DNA of 64,000 nucleotides from Amycolatopsis sp. WAC 01376 (GTDB lineage: Bacteria; Actinomycetota; Actinomycetes; Mycobacteriales; Pseudonocardiaceae): the NCBI RefSeq assembly GCF_003947415.1, contig NZ_QHKL01000002.1, positions 62,001 to 126,000 on the forward strand, in the 5' to 3' direction. Numbering within the stretch: position 1 is the stretch's first letter; every line of letters begins with the position of its first letter. A program made the translations under genes and the position numbers. Positions 1 through 9,620 of this stretch are shown piece by piece. Below the pieces are notes generated by a model that saw nothing but the letters and a program-made list of their open reading frames with translations, was not told where the DNA came from and did no database searches.

Positions 1-18
1 GTCGTCAAGGAGTCGTAG
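1..18 (+). CDS. 3' end of an upstream gene (possibly DUF47/PhoU-like)
   Basis: The frame starting at base 1 reads V-V-K-E-S and stops with TAG at 16-18, two bases before the GTG of the phosphate transporter. PiT transporters are commonly preceded by a DUF47 (PhoU-like) regulator gene, so this could be its last codons. Only five codons are visible, so the identity is a guess from context. Confidence 0.3.
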   Translation, partial: VVKES

Positions 19-19
19 C

Positions 20-1021
20 GTGAGCGGCGAGTTGATCGCGGTCCTCGTGGTCATCACGGTCACGCTCGGCTTCACCTTCACCAACGGTTTCCACGACGCG
101 GCGAACGCGATCGCCACGTCGGTGTCCACCAGGGCGTTGAGCATCCGCGCCGCGCTGGTGCTGGCGGCCGTCGGCAACCTGGCGGGGTCGTTCTTCGGTG
201 CCAAGGTGGCCAAGACCGTCGGGGCCGGGATCGTGCAGCTGCCGACCGGTGTCACCGGGCTGACGGTGGTCGCGTGCGGGCTGCTCGGCGCCATCGCGTG
301 GAACCTCGTCACCTGGCATTTCGGCCTGCCGTCGAGTTCGTCCCACGCGCTGGTCGGCGGGCTGGTCGGCGCGGCGCTGCCTTCGGCGGGCCTCGTCTTC
401 TGGGGCGGCATCGTCGAAGACGTCATCGTGCCGATGCTGATCTCGCCGCTGATGGGCTTTGCGCTCGGCTACGCGTTCATGCTCGCGATCCTGTGGATCT
501 TCCGCAACGGCAAGCCGAAACGCCTGAACAGAGGCTTCCGGATCGCCCAGACCTGTTCGGCCGCCGCGATGGCGGTCGGGCACGGGATGCAGGACGCCGC
601 GAAATCGATGGGCATCGTGGTGCTGGCACTGGTCGCGGGCGGCTACCAGACCGGCTGGCACATCCCCCTGTGGGTGTACTTCCTGGTCAGCGCCGTCCTC
701 GCGGCCGGGACCTACTCCGGCGGGCGCCGGATCATCGCGACGCTGGGCCGCAAGGTGATCGACCTCCGCCCGCCGGAAGGCTTCGCGTCCGAGGCGACCG
801 CGAGTTCCGTGCTGTACGTCGCCGCCCTCGGCTTCGGCGCGCCCATCTCGACAACGCACACCATCACGGCGGCCATCATGGGCGCCGGTGCCACGCGGCG
901 GTTCTCCGCCGTGCGCTGGGGAACCGCGGGCAACATCCTCGGCGCCTGGTTCCTCACCTTCCCGGCGGCGGGGGCGGTCGGAGCCCTTTTCGCGTGGCCG
1001 CTGCTGGCGATGACGTCCTGA
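20..1021 (+). CDS. pit: PiT-family inorganic phosphate transporter
   Basis: A 333-residue integral membrane protein that should import phosphate with a cation. The N-terminal signature GFTFTNGFHDAANAIATS (residues about 13-30) is the PiT duplicated motif. A second copy, GAPISTTHTITAAIMGAG, lies near residues 272-289. Hydrophobic segments run through the whole protein and the length fits short bacterial PiT proteins. The GTG start at 20 is supported by AAGGAG at 7-12. It is followed by a GC hairpin and a convergent gene. Confidence 0.93.
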   Translation: MSGELIAVLVVITVTLGFTFTNGFHDAANAIATSVSTRALSIRAALVLAAVGNLAGSFFGAKVAKTVGAGIVQLPTGVTGLTVVACGLLGAIAWNLVTWHFGLPSSSSHALVGGLVGAALPSAGLVFWGGIVEDVIVPMLISPLMGFALGYAFMLAILWIFRNGKPKRLNRGFRIAQTCSAAAMAVGHGMQDAAKSMGIVVLALVAGGYQTGWHIPLWVYFLVSAVLAAGTYSGGRRIIATLGRKVIDLRPPEGFASEATASSVLYVAALGFGAPISTTHTITAAIMGAGATRRFSAVRWGTAGNILGAWFLTFPAAGAVGALFAWPLLAMTS

Positions 1022-1029
1022 CGGAAGAA

Positions 1030-1051
1030 GCCCGCCCCCGAAGGGACGGGC
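1030..1051. terminator. Hairpin between convergent genes
   Basis: GCCCG (1030-1034) pairs with CGGGC (1047-1051), and after one mismatch CCC pairs with GGG around a CGAA-like loop. It has no U-tract, as is usual in actinobacteria. It sits between the ends of the phosphate transporter and the DUF4394 gene, so it could serve both. Confidence 0.45.
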
Positions 1052-1069
1052 CCGCTCCCGCTCCCGGGG

Positions 1070-1936
1070 TCAGTAGGTGTCGAGCACGATCGCGATGTCG
1101 CCCAGCGGCAGCGGGAAGTCACCCACCTTGGTCGCCGCTCCGTTCAGCAGGTTGACGGTGTAGAACGCCGAGCCGCCGCTCGCCGGGTTCAGCACCGCGA
1201 ACCCGGTCACCGACGTCGCCTTGCCGCCGTTCAGGTCGCTGTAGATGTCGAAGCCCGCGTTCGGGCCGGCGTCGACGCCGAGCGCGCCGGTCGGGGCCAG
1301 CAGCCCGTTGTTGGCGGGCGACTGGATGAGCACCTGGTCGCTAGCGGTGCCGATGTCGAACAGCGTGGTCGCGCTGTCGGGGTTGAGGTCGTTGTTGGTG
1401 TACGCGGCCGCTGTGACGCCCTTGGTCGGGGCGGTCAGCGGCGGGGTGGTCAGGGTCGAGTCTTCGGTGGTGCTGTGGGTGGCGAGGTTGTGACGGAGGT
1501 TCTGGCCGTTGTCGCTGATGACGCGCAGCCGGTCGGCCGCCGGGTTGAAGTCGACGCCGAAGTACGTGCCGTACAACGGAACGCTCAGTTGCGAGACCTT
1601 CGTGACAACGACATCGGGAGTCTCGGGCGGCGTCTTGATCGTGTAGATACAGCCCTTGTTGCCCACCCCGTACATCACGCCGTTCTGGACGCGGAAGTCG
1701 ATCCCGATCAGGTTCGTCTCCCCGCACACGAGTCCGTTGACGAGCCGGACCCAGCCGAGCACCTGGGGTTGGTCGGTGGTGAAGGCCGCCATGAGTTTGC
1801 CGTCGGTCGAGATCGCGTACGCCTTCAGCCCGGCGACCTGTGCCGAACTCCCGCCGGCGGTCCCGACGACGAGCGCCGCCGCGACGGTCACCGTGGTGGC
1901 CACCGCGACCATGGCCTTCTTGAGCCCTGTCTTCAT
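1070..1936 (-). CDS. Secreted DUF4394 domain protein
   Basis: A 288-residue exported protein. The N-terminus MKTGLKKAMVAVATTVTV followed by a hydrophobic stretch to AGGSSAQ is a signal peptide. The rest resembles DUF4394: 'GIDFRVQNGVMYGVGNKGCIYTI', 'GVDFNPAADRLRVISDNGQNLRHN', and near the end 'AFYTVNLLNGAATKVGDFP' (quoted in parts), which are beta-propeller-like repeats. The function of the domain is not established. The ATG has GGGGAG six bases upstream. It is transcribed away from the neighbouring small secreted gene, so 1937-2085 must hold divergent promoters. Confidence 0.85.
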   Translation of the reverse strand: MKTGLKKAMVAVATTVTVAAALVVGTAGGSSAQVAGLKAYAISTDGKLMAAFTTDQPQVLGWVRLVNGLVCGETNLIGIDFRVQNGVMYGVGNKGCIYTIKTPPETPDVVVTKVSQLSVPLYGTYFGVDFNPAADRLRVISDNGQNLRHNLATHSTTEDSTLTTPPLTAPTKGVTAAAYTNNDLNPDSATTLFDIGTASDQVLIQSPANNGLLAPTGALGVDAGPNAGFDIYSDLNGGKATSVTGFAVLNPASGGSAFYTVNLLNGAATKVGDFPLPLGDIAIVLDTY

Positions 1937-2085
1937 CTCCTGCTCCCCTCAACGGAAACTGTGCGGCCACAAGCTAATCGGCGGCACTGGACACCGATTG
2001 GACGTCGATTGGACCCGGCGTACGGCGGATTGCGGGCGCGGGGGACCGGCGGAACAGTGGGAGGACAACGGGACGAGGGGTAACG

Positions 2086-2514
2086 ATGACGATCAGGAAT
2101 GTCGTGGCCGGTTCGGTGCTCCTTTGCGCGGGGCTCACGTTCGCCGCCGAAGGTGAGGCGGACGCGGCGCGCGACTGCGCTTCCGGCGTCAAGACCATCA
2201 AACCCGTCGTCCTCGAAGACCCGGGAAGGTGGACCTACACCTACGGGCTTTCCTGGTGTGCGGACGGCGGGACGATCGGCTGGGCCGAGCCGTCGGTGAC
2301 CCCGCGGGTGCTCGATACCGCTTGCCGGTGGGTCGGCCGGATCGAGGAGGCGGTGAACCCGGTGCAGGGAGGTCCGAGGTGGAGCGCGTTCGACATGAGC
2401 GAGTTCTCCTGCTTGGCCAGTGACGGCAAGGAACACGGCGTGAATCCGTGGGTCGTCGTCACGTTCGCCCCGGCGGGCGCGTACGACACTCGAAGCGGCA
2501 TCGAACCGACGTGA
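2086..2514 (+). CDS. Small secreted protein of unknown function
   Basis: A 142-residue protein with a clear signal peptide (MTIRNVVAGSVLLCAGLTFA, then AEGEADA). The mature part has four Cys (in RDCASG, LSWCADG, DTACRWV and FSCLASD), which could form two disulfides outside the cell. I do not recognise a family. The ATG at 2086 follows a GAGGGG stretch at a reasonable distance. The gene ends 1 bp before the end of the SARP regulator on the other strand, a tight convergent arrangement. Confidence 0.7.
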   Translation: MTIRNVVAGSVLLCAGLTFAAEGEADAARDCASGVKTIKPVVLEDPGRWTYTYGLSWCADGGTIGWAEPSVTPRVLDTACRWVGRIEEAVNPVQGGPRWSAFDMSEFSCLASDGKEHGVNPWVVVTFAPAGAYDTRSGIEPT

Positions 2515-2515
2515 C

Positions 2516-5500
2516 TCAGGCGCGGAGGATGGCGTCCACGACGAGCGCCGCCCGTCGTCGCAGCGCCCGGTAGCCCGCCCGCTCGGCCAGCGCGAGTGCC
2601 TGCCGGGCCTGGCCGATGTCCCCGGTGGCGGTCGCGAGGCCGATGAGTGCGTCGACCTCGGGATACCGGTCGCCGGTTTCCCTCAGCAGGGTCAAAGCCT
2701 GCCGGTAGCGGCGCGCGGCGTCCTGGTGCCGTCCCGCGCGGTGATGCACGCCGGCGAGCGCGACGAGGGCTTCGCCTTCGCTACGCGGTTCGCCGGTCTC
2801 CCGCGCCAGCCGCAGACCGTCGCGCGCGTGGTCGAGGGCGTCGGTGAGCCTGCCGAGATCGCGGTACACGGACGCGAGCCTGCCGAGCGTTTCCGCTTCT
2901 CCCGCCCGGTTCCCGGCGTCGCGATGCAGGGTGAGCGCCTTGGCGAGCAGCCGTCCCGCCTCGGCGACGAAGCCTCGAGCGTGCTGCACCTGCCCGAGAT
3001 TGCTCAGGTTGATCGCCACGCCGTAGTGCGAGCCGAGCCGCCGATACCGGCGCAGCGCCTGCGCGTAATGCTCGGCCGCCCGCGGCAGATCGCCCATCTC
3101 CCACTGGACGAGCCCGAGATTGCCGAGCGCGACGGCCTCACCGGCGGGCCTGCCGCTGCTCCTGCTCAGTTCCAGGCCCCGCGAGAACCGCGCCGCGGCG
3201 GCGGGAAGCCGTCCGGACTGCCAATACGCGCAGCCGAGATTGCCCAGCACCGCCGCCTGCGCCTCCACCCATTTCGCCCGCCGGGCGAGGACGAGCGCGC
3301 CCGCGTAATACCGGACGGCCTGCCGGTACCGGCCCTGGCGGAAACTCAGGTCGGCCAGGCTGAACCGGGCGGACGCGACGGCGTGGAGATCGCCGTCCTC
3401 GTCGGCGGCGGACAGCGCGGCTTCGGCGGCGGCCCGCCATTCCACCTGGCGCAACGACATCCAGAAGTAGCCGCGCAGGGCGTCGGACAGCGACCAGGCC
3501 ACCGCGGCCGGCCCGGATCTGGCGGCGTCCTGGACGACGGCGACGATGGCGCCCAGTTCCGTCTCCAGCCAGTCCGCCGGTGTTTCCGTGACGGCGCCGG
3601 GGATCCGGCCGCCGGGTACGACCGGATGGCTGCGGAACATATGCGGATACACCAACGTTGCCGCGTGGTCGACCGCACACAGGTACCACTCGTGCAACCG
3701 CCGCCGGGCGGCTTCACGTTCTGCCCGGCTTTCCTCCGCCTCCAGGCGATCGGCGGCATAGCGGCGAAGCAGGTCATGGAAGTGATACCGATCCGGAGCA
3801 TGCTGCTCGACCAGATGCGCCCCCGCGAGCGTGTCCAGCATCGGCCGTGCTTCACGCAGACCGGTGAGGACTTCGACCGGTTCGATGCCGATGTCGTTGC
3901 CCGGTATCAGGCTCAGCAACCGGAACAAACGCTGCGTTTCGGCGGGCAGGGCCGCGTAAGAGAGGTCGAAGGCGGTCCGGACCGCGATCTGTTCGTCGCC
4001 CGGCACACTGAGCGCGGCGAGCAGATTGCCCTTCCGCAACTCGATGGCGTAGTCCTCCAAGCCGTAGCCGGGGTTGTCGGCGAGATTGGCCGCCGCGATC
4101 CGCAGCGCGAGTGGCAGATTCGCGCAGAGTCCGGCCACTTCGGCGGCCGCCTCGTGTTCGGCCTGGATCCGTTCCGTACCGATCACCCGGCCCAGCAACT
4201 CCAGTGCCTCACCGGGATCGAGCATGTCCAGCGTGAGCCGCCGGGCGCCGTGCAGGGCGATCAGCCCGGTCATCCGGTCGCGGCCGGTCACCAGCACCAG
4301 ACAGCCGGGGCCGGCGGGCAGCAGCGGCCGGACCTGCTCGGCACCGGCGACGTTGTCCAGTACCACCAAGGCTTTCCGGTCGGTCATCAGCGTCCGGTAC
4401 AGCGCGGACGCGGTTTCCGTGTCCGCGGGTACGCGTTCGGCGGGGATCTCCAGCGCGGACAGGAACCGGCTGAGCACTTCGAGCGCGGACGCGGGCGGGC
4501 CCGCCGAATGGCCGCGCAGGTTCGCGTAGAACTGCCCGTCGGGGAACCGGCCGGAGACGCGGTGCGCCCAGTGCACGGCCAGCGCGGTCTTCCCGGCCCC
4601 CGCGCTCCCCGAGACGGCCGCGATCGCCACCGTGCCGCCGTGTCCGCCGGGGCGCGGCAGCAGTTCGTCCAAAATGGACAGTTCGGTGGCCCGGCCGGTG
4701 AACCAGTGCGTTTCGGCGGGTAACTGCCGCGGTATCCGCTTCGCCGGGCCGGCCTCGACGATCCCGATCGGCTCGCCGTCGTCGAGCAGGGCGGCGTGCG
4801 CCGCGAGCAGTTCAGGTCCGGGTTCGACGCCCAGTTCCTCGATGAGCCGTTCGCGAACCTGCTGGTACAGACGGAAAGCCGTGGCCCGCTGCCCGGCGCC
4901 GTGATACGCGCGGATCAGCCGCGCTTGCGCGGGTTCGTCCAGCGGCTGGTCCGCGGCGGCCTCGACGAGCTCCGTCAGCACCTCTTCGGCCGCGCCGAGG
5001 GCGAGCATCGCGTCACCGTACCGGGCGAGCAGCGAACGGCGTTCCGCGACCAGCGACACGACCTTCGGATGCGTTGCGAGCAAAGGGATATCGGCCAGCG
5101 GTTTACCTCGCCACCAGCGCAGGGCCTCGCCGAACAGGGCGGCGGCCCGGCCCGTCTCGCCGTCACGCTGGGCGTCGTTGCCTTCGGCGACGAGACCCCG
5201 GACGTGCGGCAGGTCGATCTCGACGGCGTCCCAGCGCAAGGCGTAACCGCCGCCGACATGCGGCAGGAGCTCGCTGCCGGACCGCGGCGGGCGGCCGAGT
5301 TCCAGCAGCCGCCGCAGATGTTTGACGTGCGTCTGGAGGACGTTCACCGCGCTGCGTGGCGGTCGTTCGCCCCAGAGCGCGTCCACCAGGTCCTGCTTGG
5401 ACATCGCCTCGCCGCCCGCGAGCGCCAGCAGCCCCAGTACGGCGCGGCGCCCCGGTGGGCCGAGGTCGACTTCCGTCCCGTCGAGCCATACGCGCAGCGA

Positions 5501-5536
5501 CCCCAGCACCTGGATCCGTACGGCCGTCGGCGCCAC
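2516..5536 (-). CDS. AfsR/SARP-type transcriptional regulator with NB-ARC and TPR domains
   Basis: A 1006-residue regulator. Residues 1-100 form an OmpR-like winged helix typical of SARPs (VLGSLRVWLDGTEVDLG, then RRAVLGLLALAG and LVDALWGERPP). Residues about 100-255 are the bacterial transcriptional activation domain (ARLIRAYHGAGQRATAFRLY). An NB-ARC ATPase follows, with Walker A GSAGAGKTALAVHWAHR near residue 312, VLDNVAGAEQVRPLLP, and LVTGRDRM. The C-terminal third is a run of TPRs (for example LGNLGCAYWQSGRLPAA). Such proteins activate secondary metabolism or differentiation genes. The GTG start has no strong Shine-Dalgarno. It lies 88 bp downstream of the SMC ATPase of cassette 1 on the same strand, exactly where a jetD gene would be expected, but it bears no resemblance to JetD. 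Confidence 0.93.
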   Translation of the reverse strand: MAPTAVRIQVLGSLRVWLDGTEVDLGPPGRRAVLGLLALAGGEAMSKQDLVDALWGERPPRSAVNVLQTHVKHLRRLLELGRPPRSGSELLPHVGGGYALRWDAVEIDLPHVRGLVAEGNDAQRDGETGRAAALFGEALRWWRGKPLADIPLLATHPKVVSLVAERRSLLARYGDAMLALGAAEEVLTELVEAAADQPLDEPAQARLIRAYHGAGQRATAFRLYQQVRERLIEELGVEPGPELLAAHAALLDDGEPIGIVEAGPAKRIPRQLPAETHWFTGRATELSILDELLPRPGGHGGTVAIAAVSGSAGAGKTALAVHWAHRVSGRFPDGQFYANLRGHSAGPPASALEVLSRFLSALEIPAERVPADTETASALYRTLMTDRKALVVLDNVAGAEQVRPLLPAGPGCLVLVTGRDRMTGLIALHGARRLTLDMLDPGEALELLGRVIGTERIQAEHEAAAEVAGLCANLPLALRIAAANLADNPGYGLEDYAIELRKGNLLAALSVPGDEQIAVRTAFDLSYAALPAETQRLFRLLSLIPGNDIGIEPVEVLTGLREARPMLDTLAGAHLVEQHAPDRYHFHDLLRRYAADRLEAEESRAEREAARRRLHEWYLCAVDHAATLVYPHMFRSHPVVPGGRIPGAVTETPADWLETELGAIVAVVQDAARSGPAAVAWSLSDALRGYFWMSLRQVEWRAAAEAALSAADEDGDLHAVASARFSLADLSFRQGRYRQAVRYYAGALVLARRAKWVEAQAAVLGNLGCAYWQSGRLPAAAARFSRGLELSRSSGRPAGEAVALGNLGLVQWEMGDLPRAAEHYAQALRRYRRLGSHYGVAINLSNLGQVQHARGFVAEAGRLLAKALTLHRDAGNRAGEAETLGRLASVYRDLGRLTDALDHARDGLRLARETGEPRSEGEALVALAGVHHRAGRHQDAARRYRQALTLLRETGDRYPEVDALIGLATATGDIGQARQALALAERAGYRALRRRAALVVDAILRA

Positions 5537-5624
5537 CGGTGGGAACGTAATCGCACCTTCCGCCGTCGCACAAGGACGAACGCCGGAAAGGGCCCCGCTG
5601 CGCCCGCCTTTGGGTCCGCTCAGG

Positions 5625-8600
5625 CTAACGCGGTTCGGCGGGCAGGAGGTCGTGCCCGTTCCAAGTGAACCGAGCCGTGGTCACCGCGTCGTCGCCGTCA
5701 CCGCCGGTGATGAGCTGGTGGATGCCGACGCCGCCGAGTTCGGCGTAGGTGCACCATTCGTGGTCCGAGGTCAGCATCAGGTCGAGGTCCAGCGCGGACA
5801 GCAGGCCGAACACCTGCCCCCGGTTGGTGGTGTCGACGCCGACGAACACCTCGTCGAGCAGGATCACCCTCGGCGCTTCGGGCGCGGCCTGGTAGTGCGC
5901 GGCGACGGCGGCGAACAGCGGCAGATGCAACGCGATCGCCTTCTCCCCACCGGAAAGCGCGCCGTGCAGCTTCTTGGTCAGCAGCTGCCAGCCCGCCCCG
6001 TTCGCGCGGTCGACCTTGACCACGAACCGGTGCCAGGACGTGTAGTCGAAGACCTGCGCGAGCTGCTGCTCCCAGCTGGTCGCCGTGTCGTCCGCCTTCG
6101 CCTGTTCGACGCGCTCGCGGAAGAACTTGTGCAGTGACACGCGGTCTTCGGCGGTCAGCTGGTCCGGATCCTTCAGCAGCAGGTCCCGCGCGGTCTTGGT
6201 ACCCGGCGGCAGATCGGGGGAGACCTGCCAGACCAGCCGGACGGCGACCCTGGACGCGGTCCGCACGCGTTCGAGCCGCGCGTTCATGCCGTCGACGAGG
6301 TCGTTGGCCTGCCGGATACGGGCCGCGAGATGACGGCGGGTGTCACCGGTCAGCGTCTTGTCGAACAGGTCGCTTTCGCGGTCGGTGATCTCGTGCCTGC
6401 TCTGTTCCGCTTCGGCGTAAAGGATCTTCAGCAGTTCGGCCGCGCCGACCCGCAGCCCGTCGACGACGGCGGTGAAGATCTGGACGTCCTCGTCGGTCTC
6501 CAGATCGAGTTCCGCCCGAGAGCTGAGCGTGTTCCGGCAGGTGTGCACGGCCTCGGACAGCCGGTGCAGTGCCTCGCCGAGGTTGCTGGGCGCATGCGGC
6601 ACGGACGGCCACGCCGCGGCCACCAGCCGGGCCGTGTCGAGCGCCGATCGCACGCCGTCGGAGGCGGACAGGGTGGCCTGGAACTTCGGCAGGTCCTCGA
6701 TCCCGCCGTCCGCGGGGAAGACACCGGTGGCGAGCTTCCGGAACCGGAGCGCGGCGGCGTCCTGCTTCTTGGTGGCGTCCTCGCGGGCGGCCGCGTCGGT
6801 CGTGCGCCGGACCCCGAGCGCGCCGAGGCGGACCGCGAGTTCCTTGGCTTCGGAGTTCGCGGCGCGGAGTTCGACGGCGAGTTCGCGCAGTTTCGTGCGC
6901 AGGCCGTCGATTTCGGCGAGTACCTCGCGCTGGCCGGTGCCGACGCTGCCCTCGATCGCGTCGAGCATCGCGGTGAGCTTGGTGCGTTCGGCCTCGGCTT
7001 CGGAAGCCTCTTCCTCACGCCGGGCGGCGTTCGCCTCCGACCGGTCCGCCTGCTCGGCGCACAGCTCGGCCCGCTGCTGCGCGGTGATCAGGTTTCCGTG
7101 CTCGTACAACCAGTTCTCACCCTGGTCGGAATAGGTGCGCAGGGCCGTGGCGAGCGCGGTCAGCGGCGCGCGTTCGGTCGGCAGCCCGCTCTCCGAAGCC
7201 TGCGCGGTCAGCTCGTGCAGGGCGGTCTTGGCCTCGATCTCCAGCGCGGAGACGGCCGTCTCCCCATGCCGGACGGCCGCGTCGGCGGCGGTCAGCTCCG
7301 CCTCGGCCGCGGTCGATTCCCCGGTCGCGGCAAGGAGATCGTCGTGGCCGGGGCGGGCGGCGCGTTCGATCTTGATCAGCTCGCGCCTGCCGCGCAACGC
7401 GGCCAGCTCGCCGTCCAGTTCGGCGATCGTCTTCTCACGGAGGGAGATCTCGTCCCGCAGCCCGGCGATCCGGCGCTCCCTGGCGCGCAGGCGGGCGGCG
7501 GCACCGATGTACGCCGGGGCGTCCTTCGTCCAGCTGCCCGACAGGCCACCCATCCGCCAGGCGCCGTCCGCGCCGATCGCGGCGGGACCGGCGGGAAGCA
7601 CGTCGTCGAAGGCGATCACTTCGAGGATCCGGCGGATCTTCGCCGGGGAGAGTTCCGCGTCGGGTTCCGGGACGAGGACGTCGGCGAGCGAACGGCCGGA
7701 GGTCACCACCGGCAGCGTCCCGGTCTCCGCGAGAACGTCGTGTCCTTCGACGACACCGTGGGAGTTCACCCAGGCGTCCAGCAGCCCGGCGCCTTCGAGG
7801 GCGGCCTCGATCCCCGCGTGCGTGCTTTCCGGGACCGAGCCGGCGAAATCGACCAGCCGCCACAGCGGCGCGCCGCTCATCTCCGCCCGGTCCGCCGTGC
7901 GGGTGCGCGGCGACGCGGGCGCGAGGACGTCCTCCGTTTCGAGCACGCCGGCCTCGACGAGGAGTTCGTCGTGCTCGGCGCGCGCCGCGGCCAGCGCGGC
8001 ACCGGTCGCCGCCTCCCGCCGGATGATGTCCTCCAGCACGGTCTCGGCGACCGCGCTGATCCTGCCCAGCAACGAGACTTCCGCCTCGGCGTCCCCGACG
8101 AGCGCTTCCACGTCGGGGAACCGCAGCTCACGGCAGCCGATCGCCCATTCGGCGAGCCGGGTGCGCAGATCGCTCAGCGCGAGCTCCCGCGTCGCCGTGG
8201 TGAGGTCCAGCCTTTCCTGCGCGGCCGAGAAATCCGACCTCGCCCGGTCGAGATCCGCCTCCGCCTGGTGACGGCGGCCGACGGCGCGATCGCGGATGTC
8301 CATCGCCCGGCCGACGCTCTCGACCTGGTCACGTTTGCCGCGGACGGCGGCCTGCAGCAACGGACGGAGCCTGGCGGGTTCCGATTCGTTCAGTCCGGAG
8401 ACGAGTTCGTCGTGCACCCCGGCCAGATTCGCGCGGGTCGCGGCGGCACGGACCTCGGTCTCCATCGAGCGGACGAGGTCGGCCTGCCGTTTCGCGACCT
8501 GCTTCGCCGCCCGCGACCGCTCCTCGTCGGCGTTCGCCTCGGCGCGGAGCCGATCCGCGTCCGCGCGCAGCGTTTCCGCCTTTTCGCGCGTGGACAGGGT

Positions 8601-9620
8601 CCGCTGCCGCAGCTTGTCGAGTTCCTGGCCTTTTCGGTACGAGTCGGACTCGGTCAGCCCGGCGAGGCGGGCTTCGGTCTCCTCGACGTCCTTTTCGAGC
8701 TTCGCCGCCAGTGCCTCGGCGGCTTCCTTCTTCGCGGCGACCTCGTCGTACTCCTCGGCCGAACGACGGGCAGCCGCGGCGAGTTCGTCGAGTTCGGTGG
8801 TCGCGGCGATGAGGTTCGCGGCGCCCGCGCGCAGCACACGCTGGGCGTAGGTCTTCTGCCGCGCGGCCAGCGCGCGGGTCGCGTCGACCTCGGTCTCCAG
8901 CGAGCCCAGCCGTTCACGCTGCGCGTCGAGCCGTTCGAATCCCTCGGCGAGCTCCGCGATCTCCTGCTGCCCCAACGGCGGAAGCGCGCGGGAGAGCAGG
9001 TTGGACAGCAGGCTCGGGTCGAGCCGCTGCGAGAGTTTGGGCATCCGCAGCTGGAGCAACGCGGTGATCAGCGCGTCGTACCGCTGTTCGCTCAAGGTGG
9101 GGAACAGCTTCGCGCGGATCTCGGCGCGGTATTCGGCCGCGCCGGCGTGCACCGTCCCGTGCTCGCCGAGGGCTTCTTCCAGCGCGTTCTTGGTCAGCGG
9201 CTGGCCTGCCTCGTTGACCAGCGGCAAGCCGTCGCCCACCCGCAGGCCGGTGGTGAAGAAGTCGGCGTGCACCGTGCTGGTGTGCGTACTCGCCTGAAGC
9301 CGCGCACCGCAGGTGAACCACTTGTCCCCGGCCATGCCGAATTCGAGCCACACGTACCCGACGCGCGTGGCGCCGGAAGCGCCTTCGCCCATCAGGTTCC
9401 AGTGCATGCTGCGTTCGCTGGTGCCGAAGGTCGACAGCCGGTTGGCGCGCAGGCTCGCGTCGAACAGGAACGGCAGCAGCAGTTCCAGTGCCTTCGACTT
9501 CCCGCTCCCGTTGGGGCCGCGCAGCAGCAGCCGCCCGTCGTGGAACTCGAAGATCTCGTCGTAGTAGCGCCAGATGTTGAGGATGCCCGCACGGGACGGG
9601 ATCCACCTCGTCACGGTCAC
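5625..9620 (-). CDS. jetC: Wadjet-1 SMC-like ATPase (JetC, TIGR02680-type)
   Basis: A 1331-residue SbcC/MukB-like motor. Walker A GPNGSGKS is at residues 35-42, after FEFHDGRLLLR. Long coiled coils rich in Glu, Ala and Arg occupy about 240-1150, with a hinge-like insertion in the middle (GAPLWRLVDFAGSVPE). The ABC signature LSGGEKA is near 1222 and Walker B VILLDE near 1252. In Wadjet/MksBEF complexes this protein extrudes DNA loops and the JetD nuclease then cuts closed circular DNA. The GTG start at 9620 overlaps the upstream stop as GTGA. The open frame continues upstream to 10892, but that part is out-of-frame jetB. Unlike cassette 2, no DUF2399 gene follows. Confidence 0.92.
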   Translation of the reverse strand: MTVTRWIPSRAGILNIWRYYDEIFEFHDGRLLLRGPNGSGKSKALELLLPFLFDASLRANRLSTFGTSERSMHWNLMGEGASGATRVGYVWLEFGMAGDKWFTCGARLQASTHTSTVHADFFTTGLRVGDGLPLVNEAGQPLTKNALEEALGEHGTVHAGAAEYRAEIRAKLFPTLSEQRYDALITALLQLRMPKLSQRLDPSLLSNLLSRALPPLGQQEIAELAEGFERLDAQRERLGSLETEVDATRALAARQKTYAQRVLRAGAANLIAATTELDELAAAARRSAEEYDEVAAKKEAAEALAAKLEKDVEETEARLAGLTESDSYRKGQELDKLRQRTLSTREKAETLRADADRLRAEANADEERSRAAKQVAKRQADLVRSMETEVRAAATRANLAGVHDELVSGLNESEPARLRPLLQAAVRGKRDQVESVGRAMDIRDRAVGRRHQAEADLDRARSDFSAAQERLDLTTATRELALSDLRTRLAEWAIGCRELRFPDVEALVGDAEAEVSLLGRISAVAETVLEDIIRREAATGAALAAARAEHDELLVEAGVLETEDVLAPASPRTRTADRAEMSGAPLWRLVDFAGSVPESTHAGIEAALEGAGLLDAWVNSHGVVEGHDVLAETGTLPVVTSGRSLADVLVPEPDAELSPAKIRRILEVIAFDDVLPAGPAAIGADGAWRMGGLSGSWTKDAPAYIGAAARLRARERRIAGLRDEISLREKTIAELDGELAALRGRRELIKIERAARPGHDDLLAATGESTAAEAELTAADAAVRHGETAVSALEIEAKTALHELTAQASESGLPTERAPLTALATALRTYSDQGENWLYEHGNLITAQQRAELCAEQADRSEANAARREEEASEAEAERTKLTAMLDAIEGSVGTGQREVLAEIDGLRTKLRELAVELRAANSEAKELAVRLGALGVRRTTDAAAREDATKKQDAAALRFRKLATGVFPADGGIEDLPKFQATLSASDGVRSALDTARLVAAAWPSVPHAPSNLGEALHRLSEAVHTCRNTLSSRAELDLETDEDVQIFTAVVDGLRVGAAELLKILYAEAEQSRHEITDRESDLFDKTLTGDTRRHLAARIRQANDLVDGMNARLERVRTASRVAVRLVWQVSPDLPPGTKTARDLLLKDPDQLTAEDRVSLHKFFRERVEQAKADDTATSWEQQLAQVFDYTSWHRFVVKVDRANGAGWQLLTKKLHGALSGGEKAIALHLPLFAAVAAHYQAAPEAPRVILLDEVFVGVDTTNRGQVFGLLSALDLDLMLTSDHEWCTYAELGGVGIHQLITGGDGDDAVTTARFTWNGHDLLPAEPR

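Noticed and set aside
2726..4723. Open frame of 665 codons opposite the SARP regulator
   Set aside because: It is antisense to conserved NB-ARC/TPR coding sequence. No recognisable domain and no ribosome site.
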